From NCBI GenBank assembly GCA_947499275.1, contig CANMNM010000100.1:1-5854 (forward strand): DNA of 5,854 bases. Reading direction: 5' to 3'. The first letter of the stretch is position 1. Every line of letters begins with the position of its first letter. A program made the translations under genes and the position numbers. This document shows, piece after piece, positions 1 to 5,301 of the stretch. This DNA comes from Actinomycetota bacterium. Lineage in GTDB: Bacteria > Actinomycetota > Actinomycetes > S36-B12. Below the pieces are notes generated by a model that worked only from the letters and a program-made list of their open reading frames with translations, was not told where the DNA came from and did not search any database.

Positions 1-247
1 AAGCCAAAACTACGTCCTTGACTTAATGGACGTGGATGACTGCACGACTGAACACCTGAATCAGCTGATGTTGCAATTATCAAGCGACTGGGCTTTCATG
101 GTTACTCGCGAGACCGCTGAGCAATATGCCAAAGACCGCGTATTCAACCATGCGACTCAACTTCGTTCGGGAGTCGATTCGGATAATCCATTTTCGCTCA
201 TTTCATTTAGTGCAGCGCGAGTGCGCAATCGCACTGAATCCGCATGA
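1..247 (+). CDS. GH57 (DUF1957) 1,4-alpha-glucan branching enzyme, C-terminal fragment
   Basis: Only the last 81 residues are present; the frame enters at base 2 and the 5' end lies outside the window. The sequence LMLQLSSDWAFMVTRETAEQ followed by YAKDRVFNHATQL matches the closing helical segment of GH57 branching enzymes, where a 'LLxxSSDWxFMI' core precedes a 'YAxxRFxxH' helix. These enzymes cut alpha-1,4 glucan chains and re-attach them by alpha-1,6 links in the cytoplasm. The catalytic residues of the N-terminal barrel are not visible. After the conserved HATQL there are about 28 low-conservation residues (SGVDSDNPFSLISF...), which are exactly the part overlapping the opposing acyltransferase gene. 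The gene converges with the glycosyltransferase/acyltransferase operon, and in mycobacteria a GH57 protein of this type (Rv3031, from memory) sits in the MGLP cluster. Family assignment rests on the short tail only but the motif is characteristic. Confidence 0.8.
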   Translation, partial: SQNYVLDLMDVDDCTTEHLNQLMLQLSSDWAFMVTRETAEQYAKDRVFNHATQLRSGVDSDNPFSLISFSAARVRNRTESA

Positions 248-876
248 CGCTCCACTTCCAGCTGTTGCTCATCAACGTCAAGTCTAGATTTGATGACTTT
301 GGCAGGAATCCCAACCGCAACCGACATCGGGGAAATAATCCCGCGAACTACCGAATGGGCGCCAATTACACTGCCAGCACCGATAACGGATCCTCGTAAG
401 ACACTCACCTTGGTGCCGAGCCATACGTTGTCGCCAATGCGAAGGGGGGTTTTGTGAATCCCTTGCGCCCTGATTGACAAATTAATGTCGGCGAATCGAT
501 GATCAAAGTCGCACATATATATGGAGTCAGAGATCACGCACTCCGAACCAATCGAGATATCAAGATAGGCGTTTATCGTGTTGTCGCGACCCATAACTGT
601 CTTTGACCCGATCCGGATGCTGCCTTCGTGTGCACGAATATGACACTGATCTCCAATATGCACCCAAGGTTCCAAGAGAATTCGACCGTAGCCCCTGCGT
701 ACATTGAGTTCAACGCCCTTACCCAAAAAAACGAATCCCGTGCATTGAACACCTTTTGGACCAAAGTGATGCAATTTCAGAAAACGCAGATAGCGCACGA
801 GGTAGTACCAGTTCCAAGCTCGATGACGGATTATCCATTTCACATTGGAAAAACGCCAAGGGTTAAACCGCTTCAT
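157..876 (-). CDS. Left-handed beta-helix (hexapeptide repeat) O-acyl/acetyltransferase
   Basis: 239 residues. The family transfers an acetyl or acyl group from acyl-CoA to a sugar hydroxyl, usually as a trimer. An N-terminal basic/aromatic helix (about 1-35, WNWYYLVRYLRFLKL) precedes hexapeptide coils at about 45-195, for example IGDQCHIRAHEGSIRIG, IGSECVISDS and VIGAGSVIGAHSVV. CDFDH at 122-126 holds the likely catalytic His126, and RIGDNVWLGTKVSVLRGSVI with VAVGIPAKVIKSR is the usual C-terminal signature of the NodL/Maa-like group. The start chosen is ATG at 876-874: it overlaps the upstream TGA as ATGA and has GAAAAGG 7 nt before it, whereas a TTG at 882 would be too close to that site. 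The conserved core ends near residue 198; the remaining ~41 residues are charged and partly antisense to the GH57 gene. Overall architecture resembles mycobacterial Rv3034c (from memory). The acceptor is unknown; a glucan or glucan-oligosaccharide is inferred from the neighbours. Confidence 0.85.
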   Translation of the reverse strand: MKRFNPWRFSNVKWIIRHRAWNWYYLVRYLRFLKLHHFGPKGVQCTGFVFLGKGVELNVRRGYGRILLEPWVHIGDQCHIRAHEGSIRIGSKTVMGRDNTINAYLDISIGSECVISDSIYMCDFDHRFADINLSIRAQGIHKTPLRIGDNVWLGTKVSVLRGSVIGAGSVIGAHSVVRGIISPMSVAVGIPAKVIKSRLDVDEQQLEVERHADSVRLRTRAALNEMSENGLSESTPERS

Positions 877-2021
877 GAACAAACCTTTTCATAAACAGAA
901 CCTGTGAGTTTCACCGCTCGTTCCCAGGTGAACTCGGTTGCCACGCGCGCACGTAATCGTTCTACCCTGTCCATGGCTTCGGCTTGATTGCCTAAGACCA
1001 ATTCAATCTCACGAGCTATTGACTCCCCAGAAACCTCCCGGATCGGGTACCCAAACTCGCTCGTGGAAATGATCTCGGCCAAACCGCCAACTTGAGCCGC
1101 GATGACGGGGATTCCGACCTGGCCGAGCTCAAGTGCAACGATTCCAAATGGTTCGTAACTTGAAGGAATCACGGCCGCATTCCACGACTGCATGACAGTG
1201 CTTCTATCGCCCTCGTCGACATGCCCAAGAAATGAAACGCGATCTTCGAGGCCTTTTCTCTCAACCTTTTTCTGTAAATCACTCAACTGACTGCCGCGTC
1301 CCACAATTTCGAGTTTCACCCTCTGATCGTGGATAAATTCCATAGCGTCAATGATGTGGTGGACACCCTTTTCCCATTCAAGTCGACCAATGAAACCTAT
1401 AACAATATTCTCAGGATTTATTTCATATGACCCGCCCACCGAGAGCGTCGGAGAAACCCCATTAGCAATTACAGTGAGGTTTTTTGGTTCAACACCATAA
1501 CCACTGCGAATCTCATGGGTCATGTAGTCACTGCAAACAATCACTGAATCGGTGGACTCTAATGCTCGACGTTCACGGGCGTAAATCGCTTGTGAGAGCC
1601 TCGAAGTAAGCCAACCATCATGTCGACCGAATTCGGTTGCATGCACGGTAAGAACACTGGGCACTGAAAACTTTTTTGCCGCAACAATAAGTTGACTTGC
1701 TGCAATCCAATCGTGCCCATGAACAATTTCAGGCTTTCTCGACATGAACTCACAGGCAGTCTGACTCGCCAACGCGAATCCATGCACCCAGTAAGCGAAC
1801 TTCTCATGCACCATTTGGGCATCCGGATAGTGGTTCTCAACCCGAATAACCTCAACACCATCAACCTCAACATGTGATCCCGCTTCCCCTTCACCAGCTT
1901 GCGTGATCACGGTCACCTCATGGCCGATTCGAGCCTGTGCCTGCGTCAAGGCCACAACGTGAGCGCCCAATCCCCCATACATCACCGGTGGGTACTCCCA
2001 AGAAAAGTGCAAGATTCGCAT
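873..2021 (-). CDS. GT4 family glycosyltransferase, Rv3032/glycogen-synthase-like
   Basis: 382 residues, full length for a GT-B retaining glycosyltransferase. The N-terminus MRILHFSWEYPP with GGLGAHV (16-22) is the donor/acceptor glycine loop typical of Rv3032-like alpha-glucosyltransferases and GlgA-like enzymes. HGHDW is at 101-105 and VHATEFG at 126-132. The C-terminal Rossmann half starts at IGFIGRLEWEKGVHHIIDA (about 208-226), with Arg213 and Lys218 in the usual nucleotide-diphosphate-binding places. SSYEPFGIVALELGQ holds the E-x7-E pair (Glu290, Glu298). No signal peptide or membrane segment, so it is cytosolic. ATG at 2021-2019 lies 12 bp after the methyltransferase stop, with a weak GGA 7 nt before it. 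By family it elongates an alpha-1,4-glucan from UDP- or ADP-glucose; the exact donor and product are not shown by sequence. Placement with a branching enzyme, methyltransferase and acyltransferase favours an MGLP-like or other intracellular glucan over cell-wall glycan. Confidence 0.88.
   Translation of the reverse strand: MRILHFSWEYPPVMYGGLGAHVVALTQAQARIGHEVTVITQAGEGEAGSHVEVDGVEVIRVENHYPDAQMVHEKFAYWVHGFALASQTACEFMSRKPEIVHGHDWIAASQLIVAAKKFSVPSVLTVHATEFGRHDGWLTSRLSQAIYARERRALESTDSVIVCSDYMTHEIRSGYGVEPKNLTVIANGVSPTLSVGGSYEINPENIVIGFIGRLEWEKGVHHIIDAMEFIHDQRVKLEIVGRGSQLSDLQKKVERKGLEDRVSFLGHVDEGDRSTVMQSWNAAVIPSSYEPFGIVALELGQVGIPVIAAQVGGLAEIISTSEFGYPIREVSGESIAREIELVLGNQAEAMDRVERLRARVATEFTWERAVKLTGSVYEKVCS
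884..890 (-). promoter_or_regulatory. Shine-Dalgarno site of the acyltransferase gene
   Basis: GAAAAGG on the minus strand lies 7 nt upstream of the ATG at 876-874 and inside the end of the glycosyltransferase coding sequence. It decides for this ATG over the TTG at 882 and fits translational coupling through the ATGA overlap. Confidence 0.6.
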
Positions 2022-2033
2022 GTGTTTGTCCGG

Positions 2034-2978
2034 TTAGGGCGCTACTCCGGTTATGCACACGTTGTAAAAATATTCGTCCGGGACAATCTTTGACAGCAGA
2101 TTGCGATCCAAACTTTCAAGCCTCTTCCACGTCCCAAAAGCAAAATTGGCCCATCCCCAGCCGAGTGCATCGGCTCTGACCGATGCTTCAAATGTGCGAA
2201 CTGGCCAGCCAAACCAAGAAGCCGTCAACTCTTCCGTGACAGTGCTGACATCAATGCTCCCGTTACGTAGCGCGACTCGGGCTAGTTGATCAGGGTCAAA
2301 AGTATGAATGTCTACCACTGACTCCAATGCAGCTTCACGCGAGGAAGCTGTTAGCTCGTGCTCGGGGAGCGCCCATTTTTCTGCAAGCATGGGCAACCTC
2401 GTCATTCTCGTACTAGTCCACCACGTCAGTCGCGATAACGCACGAGCGATCACATCACCTTTTTGGGTTGGTTCTCCACAAAATACGAATCGACCACCAG
2501 GACGTAGCACTCGGTTTACCTCAGCAAACAATGCATCAAGATCGGGAACGTGATGCAAAACCGCGTGGCCCACTACTAGGTCAACACTTGAATCGGCAAA
2601 TGGCAGATGTTCTGCATCGGCAACGAGCCCACTCACATTAAGATCCAAATTCTTGCCATTTCGCACAGCAACCGAGACCATTCCCGAACTGAGATCCGTG
2701 ACGATTCCTGTACCTCCGATACCCGACTGCATCAGGTTGAGCAGGAAAAATCCGGTTCCGGAACCCAACTCAATAACTTTTGCCTGGGCTAGGTCAACTC
2801 CTTGAATCGCGCGTGGCACCGCGTGATCGAAGCAATTTCGAGCGTAGTCAACACACCTCTGGTCATATGAGATCGACCACTTTTGATCGTAGGATTCAGA
2901 TTCCCAGTCGTGGTAGACGATATTTGCAAGCTTCGGATCTACCTTGGCCAAGTCAAATTGTTCCTGCGAAATAGCCAC
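2034..2978 (-). CDS. Class I SAM-dependent methyltransferase (Methyltransf_11 type)
   Basis: 314 residues. The Rossmann methyltransferase fold is plain: motif I VIELGSGTGFF at 68-78, the acidic residue after beta-2 in VTDLSSGM (Asp95), motif II region DAEHLPFADSSVDLVVG at 121-137, and HHVPDLDALFAEVNRVLRPG at 142-161. After about residue 170 comes a ~140 residue C-terminal part rich in Trp and acidic residues (for example SWFGWPVRTFE and GWGWANFAFGTWKR) that I do not recognise and that may bind the substrate. The start is GTG at 2978-2976, whose first base is the last base of the enoyl-CoA hydratase stop (TAGTG), with AGG 6 nt upstream. Translational coupling is likely. Mycobacteria carry similar methyltransferases (Rv3037c/Rv3038c, from memory) beside an enoyl-CoA hydratase in the MGLP region. 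Sugar O-methylation is inferred; a small-molecule or lipid substrate cannot be excluded. Confidence 0.82.
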   Translation of the reverse strand: MAISQEQFDLAKVDPKLANIVYHDWESESYDQKWSISYDQRCVDYARNCFDHAVPRAIQGVDLAQAKVIELGSGTGFFLLNLMQSGIGGTGIVTDLSSGMVSVAVRNGKNLDLNVSGLVADAEHLPFADSSVDLVVGHAVLHHVPDLDALFAEVNRVLRPGGRFVFCGEPTQKGDVIARALSRLTWWTSTRMTRLPMLAEKWALPEHELTASSREAALESVVDIHTFDPDQLARVALRNGSIDVSTVTEELTASWFGWPVRTFEASVRADALGWGWANFAFGTWKRLESLDRNLLSKIVPDEYFYNVCITGVAP

Positions 2979-3778
2979 TAGCGACCTGAAAAACTAGCTT
3001 TGCCTGGACCATCTTTGATAAATGAATTCATACCTGTTTTTTGATCTTCCGTTGCAAAAAGTGCAGCAAATTCGGTGCTTTCAATGGAAAGCCCAGTCTG
3101 CAGGTCCACACTTATGCCCTGATCAATTGAACGCTTGGCCGCGGCCAGTGCCAATTTAGCCCCACCAGAAAATTTGTTGGCCCAAGCCAATGCGCTCTCC
3201 AGCACCATGGCGGGGGGAACTACCTCATTAACCAACCCAATACTTAGCGCCTGCTCAGCTGTAATCATGTGGCCACCAAAAACTAATTCCTTTGCCCGGG
3301 ATACTCCAATGAGACGGGCCAGCCGTTGTGTTCCGCCCGCGCCAGGAATTATTCCCAGCAGGATCTCGGGTTGGCCCAGTTTGGCGTTGTCTCCAGCGAC
3401 CCGAAAGTCAGCGCACATTGCAAGTTCCAAACCCCCACCCAATGCAAAACCGGTAACCGCTGCAATTGTCGGCTGGGAAATCTTGGCCACCGTGGCGAAT
3501 GCACTTTGCAGTTGATGCGCGGCCAATGACATGTCCGCATAGGACATGTTCGCCATTTCCTTAACGTCAGCCCCGGCGGCGAAGACTTTTTCGCCCCCGT
3601 AAATCACTACCGCATCTATACCAACACGTCCGGAGACAAACGTGGCCGCTTCAGCAATCTCACGCTGCATCTGCAAATTGAGGGCATTCATTGGTGGCCT
3701 TTTCAAATGAATGATTGCCGTGCTTGCCTGCCTCTCGACCGCAATGAATTCTCTGGATAACAGTTCCTCTGGGGCCAT
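2978..3778 (-). CDS. Enoyl-CoA hydratase/isomerase (crotonase) family protein
   Basis: 266 residues, the normal crotonase length. VFAAGADVKEM (65-75) gives the first oxyanion-hole/CoA-binding segment and GFALGGGLELAMCADFR (110-126) the second. The two catalytic acids of true 2-enoyl-CoA hydratases are both present: Glu118 in GGGLELA and Glu138 in GQPEILLGIIPGAGGTQRL, 20 residues apart as in the mammalian enzyme (Glu144/Glu164). It should hydrate trans-2-enoyl-CoA to 3-hydroxyacyl-CoA; chain length is not predictable. The ATG at 3778-3776 is chosen because AGGAGA lies 8 nt upstream; in-frame ATGs at 3802 and 3814 and a GTG at 3829 lack a comparable site. It is the first gene of the four-gene operon, behind a promoter at about 3848-3856. 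Similar to echA17 (Rv3039c) in neighbourhood, from memory. Whether it serves general fatty acid oxidation or the acyl groups of the inferred glucan is open. Confidence 0.9.
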   Translation of the reverse strand: MAPEELLSREFIAVERQASTAIIHLKRPPMNALNLQMQREIAEAATFVSGRVGIDAVVIYGGEKVFAAGADVKEMANMSYADMSLAAHQLQSAFATVAKISQPTIAAVTGFALGGGLELAMCADFRVAGDNAKLGQPEILLGIIPGAGGTQRLARLIGVSRAKELVFGGHMITAEQALSIGLVNEVVPPAMVLESALAWANKFSGGAKLALAAAKRSIDQGISVDLQTGLSIESTEFAALFATEDQKTGMNSFIKDGPGKASFSGR

Positions 3779-3786
3779 ATTGATTT

Positions 3787-3792
3787 TCTCCT
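3787..3792 (-). promoter_or_regulatory. Strong Shine-Dalgarno deciding the enoyl-CoA hydratase start
   Basis: AGGAGA on the minus strand, 8 nt before ATG 3778-3776. It is the best ribosome-binding match seen in the window and argues against the longer in-frame starts further upstream. Confidence 0.75.
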
Positions 3793-3847
3793 GTGAGCTC
3801 ATGCGGATGATCATACTCGTCTCACCCACAGAAGTTTCCCAAGATTA

Positions 3848-3856
3848 TTTATAGCA
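3848..3856 (-). promoter_or_regulatory. Extended -10 promoter of the echA-methyltransferase-GT4-acyltransferase operon
   Basis: The minus strand reads TGCTATAAAT here: a TGn extension followed by TATAAA (3853-3848), five of six matches to the sigma-70 -10. No good -35 is seen at 16-18 bp, which is normal for extended -10 promoters. A start near 3841 would give a leader of about 63 nt before ATG 3778. It lies in the 138 bp gap after the thioredoxin gene, where I see no convincing terminator. Two 8 bp palindromes, ATGATCAT (3807-3814) and TGAGCTCA (3794-3801), fall in the leader. Confidence 0.45.
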
Positions 3857-3916
3857 ACGAGGAGACTTTCGGGGTCACACTGCTTATGAGAACTTGTTTG
3901 AACTCACTAAAACCTA

Positions 3917-4786
3917 TTAGAAGAGTGCGTTAGCCAATGCGATTCGGGCCCCCGGCACACTGGCGTCATCACCTGCGAGCACAAAGTATGAAACTAGACG
4001 AGTGCGCGCTAGCTCACGTTCAGCACCAGTCGAGAGTTGCACGCCCTTGATCGCCGCTGCAAAAGCGCTCTCCCACTCACCGTTTGCAGCAGCCAGGTCG
4101 GCAGCGACGAGTAATTCATCAAACGAGTCACCCAGTGGCGGTTCCACCCCATCAGTGCGCTCAAAGATTCCCGCCATGATCAAGCCGCCTTGAGCATCAA
4201 GATCACCGGGGTCGCTGTCAAGAATTCCTTGATAAGCGCTTTTTGCTCGGGTCCAGTCACCCGCATTTACCGCATCAACAGCTTCATCAAAGCGCGGATC
4301 GGCAATCTCCTCAACGTCAACTTCGACTTGTTGTTCACCGTCAACCGCAGGCCTTGGGTTGAGGCCTTGCTCTGCCGCGAGTTCTAGCAGTTTGTCAAAT
4401 ATTTGCTTGACCTGCTCCTTGGGGTATGCGCCTTGGAAGAGTGGAATTAATTGACCTTTAATTACAGCGAATACCGAAGGAATTGATTGCACTTGAAGGG
4501 CTTGAGAGATGGATGGTTCGGCGTCCGCGTCAACCTTGGCAATTAATAGTCGACCGGCGTACTCGATGGCGAGTTCCTCAAGGATCGGTGAAAGTTGCTT
4601 ACACGGCGCGCACCATGTTGCCCACACATCAATGATGATCGGAATTGTTTCCGAAGCCTTGAGAACAAGTGATTCGAATCCGTCGGTGGTGACATCGATG
4701 ACGGGTGAATCCCCCGCTCGAACCGGTGCCTTTTTGGCGCCCAAGGAAGAAAGGTCAATCGCTCCGGCAAATGAAGGGGTACTCAT
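3917..4786 (-). CDS. ybbN: Thioredoxin-TPR protein of the CnoX/YbbN family
   Basis: 289 residues from ATG 4786-4784. An N-terminal thioredoxin domain (about 27-135) carries WATWCAPCKQLSP with a complete CxxC (Cys59/Cys62), the KVDADAEP strand and the cis-Pro loop SIPSVFAVIKG (Pro103). A linker rich in acidic residues follows (about 142-162), then a C-terminal helical TPR-like region (about 165-289: DPRFDEAVDAVNAGDWTRAK, then YQGILDSDPGDLDAQ). This is the layout of YbbN/CnoX, a cytosolic holdase that protects proteins and passes them to chaperonins. E. coli YbbN has SxxC and lacks thioredoxin redox activity; this one keeps both cysteines, as reported for some other CnoX proteins, so it could also reduce disulfides. 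The longer in-frame start at 4915 was rejected: its 43 extra residues are Lys/Cys-rich and non-family, whereas MSTPSFAGAIDLSSLG is like actinobacterial N-termini. The only SD-like sequence (AAGGA) is just 1 nt from the ATG. Confidence 0.87.
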   Translation of the reverse strand: MSTPSFAGAIDLSSLGAKKAPVRAGDSPVIDVTTDGFESLVLKASETIPIIIDVWATWCAPCKQLSPILEELAIEYAGRLLIAKVDADAEPSISQALQVQSIPSVFAVIKGQLIPLFQGAYPKEQVKQIFDKLLELAAEQGLNPRPAVDGEQQVEVDVEEIADPRFDEAVDAVNAGDWTRAKSAYQGILDSDPGDLDAQGGLIMAGIFERTDGVEPPLGDSFDELLVAADLAAANGEWESAFAAAIKGVQLSTGAERELARTRLVSYFVLAGDDASVPGARIALANALF

Positions 4787-4792
4787 GTCCTT

Positions 4793-4822
4793 ATTGTGGG
4801 TTACCGGTTGACACTTCTTCAA
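4793..4822 (-). promoter_or_regulatory. Possible leaderless promoter of the thioredoxin-TPR gene
   Basis: On the minus strand TTGAAG (4822-4817, four of six to TTGACA) and CACAAT (4798-4793, four of six to TATAAT) are 18 bp apart. Only 6 nt separate the -10 from ATG 4786, so transcription would begin at or next to the start codon. This explains the lack of a well-spaced SD. A competing -10 (TATAAA, 4886-4881) further upstream would give a leader near 90 nt. Confidence 0.35.
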
Positions 4823-4868
4823 CATAGGTGGGCGGATACTCGATCCCCCCTCACCTTTCTTCATTTTG

Positions 4869-4886
4869 CTTGTACAAGTTTTTATA
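4869..4886 (-). promoter_or_regulatory. Upstream -10-like TATAAA with adjoining palindrome CTTGTACAAG
   Basis: A perfect 10 bp palindrome CTTGTACAAG occupies 4869-4878. On the minus strand TATAAA occupies 4886-4881, so the palindrome covers the expected transcription start. This is the geometry of a repressor site over a second thioredoxin-gene promoter. No -35 with good spacing is present (TTGAAA at 4915-4910 is 23 bp away), so promoter activity is uncertain. Confidence 0.3.
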
Positions 4887-4942
4887 TGAACTTTCCCAAT
4901 TTTCGAGATTTTCAAAGGGGAATCCCTGAGTAATTTCCGAAA

Positions 4943-4980
4943 TGACTTAATTTCTTTATGACCTTGTCATAATTGACTTA
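4943..4980 (+). repeat. Three TGACYTW direct repeats before the ABM gene
   Basis: TGACTTA at 4943-4949, TGACCTT at 4959-4965 and TGACTTA at 4974-4980. Start-to-start distances are 16 and 15 bp, about one and a half helical turns. The third copy ends on the A of the ATG and the middle one forms the left arm of the inverted repeat at 4956-4972. They may be half-sites of one regulator. Confidence 0.4.
4956..4973 (+). promoter_or_regulatory. Extended -10 promoter with overlapping 17 bp inverted repeat (candidate operator), leaderless ABM gene
   Basis: TTATGAC-CTT-GTCATAA (4956-4972) is a perfect 7 bp inverted repeat with a 3 nt centre. Its right arm overlaps the -10 CATAAT (4968-4973, five of six), itself preceded by TG-T as an extended -10. 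The ATG at 4980 follows the -10 after 6 nt and has no Shine-Dalgarno, so a leaderless transcript is likely. A protein bound at the repeat would block RNA polymerase, suggesting repression by an unknown dimeric regulator. Confidence 0.5.
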
Positions 4981-5294
4981 TGTCCTACGTTGTAATTTTC
5001 CGCTCAACTCGAAATCTCGACGACGGGCAGTTGTATTCCGAGTGGTCGAGAAAAATGGAAGATTTAGTCAAGACCGTCGATGGTTATGAAAATCATTTTA
5101 GTTTTCGCGATTCTATTACCCGTGAAGGTGTCACTGTTTCCTACTTCACTTCCTTGGATGCAATTTCTCGGTGGAAGAGTTTGACCGAGCACCAAAGGGC
5201 ACAACAATTAGGTCGGGAATCATTTTACGAGCAATACTCTGTTCAAGTCTGCGAAGTGCTCAGAGACTACGACTACAAGCCATCAGAGTCTTGA
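4980..5294 (+). CDS. Small ABM-domain (antibiotic biosynthesis monooxygenase-like) protein
   Basis: 104 residues, the size of a single dimeric alpha-beta-barrel ABM domain. Features are the first strand SYVVIFRST (2-10), an amphipathic helix with EWSRKMEDLVKTVDGYENH (21-39), strand VTVSYFTSLDAISRWKSLTE (51-70), HQRAQQLGRESFYEQYSVQV (71-90) and the end strand VLRDYDY (93-99). The pattern 'SxFxxxDAxxxWKxxxEHxxAQxxGRxxxYxxY' is typical of bacterial YgiN/ABM-like small proteins. Members include heme-degrading enzymes, quinol monooxygenases and many uncharacterised stress proteins; no cofactor residues can be assigned here, so the reaction is unknown. ATG 4980 is chosen by its position 6 nt after an extended -10. 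It is transcribed away from the thioredoxin-TPR gene and ends 7 bp from the meaB stop. A shared redox role with the thioredoxin is a guess from adjacency only. Confidence 0.78.
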   Translation: MSYVVIFRSTRNLDDGQLYSEWSRKMEDLVKTVDGYENHFSFRDSITREGVTVSYFTSLDAISRWKSLTEHQRAQQLGRESFYEQYSVQVCEVLRDYDYKPSES

Positions 5295-5301
5295 CTGCGG
5301 T

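Noticed and set aside
877..882. TTG start of the acyltransferase at 882
   Set aside because: It would be 1 nt from the GAAAAGG site; ATG 876 has 7 nt spacing and an ATGA overlap with the upstream stop.
1559..1894. Minus-strand 111-residue frame inside the glycosyltransferase gene
   Set aside because: It overlaps the conserved GT4 N-terminal domain in another frame, with no family features.
3135..3529. Plus-strand open frames of 126 and 67 residues opposite the enoyl-CoA hydratase
   Set aside because: They are antisense to a clearly conserved crotonase, have low-complexity Ala/Pro composition and no recognisable domain or promoter.
3779..3829. Longer enoyl-CoA hydratase starting at GTG 3829 or ATG 3814/3802
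   Set aside because: No well-placed SD before these codons, while ATG 3778 has AGGAGA at 8 nt and gives a normal crotonase N-terminus.
3855..3916. Terminator after the thioredoxin-TPR gene
   Set aside because: The best pairing (TGAG/CTCA around a 12 nt loop) is only 4 bp with no T-tract.
4787..4915. N-terminal extension of 43 residues on the thioredoxin-TPR protein, starting at 4915
   Set aside because: The added segment is Lys/Cys-rich, unlike the family, covers the divergent promoter region and lacks a Shine-Dalgarno; ATG 4786 gives the expected N-terminus.
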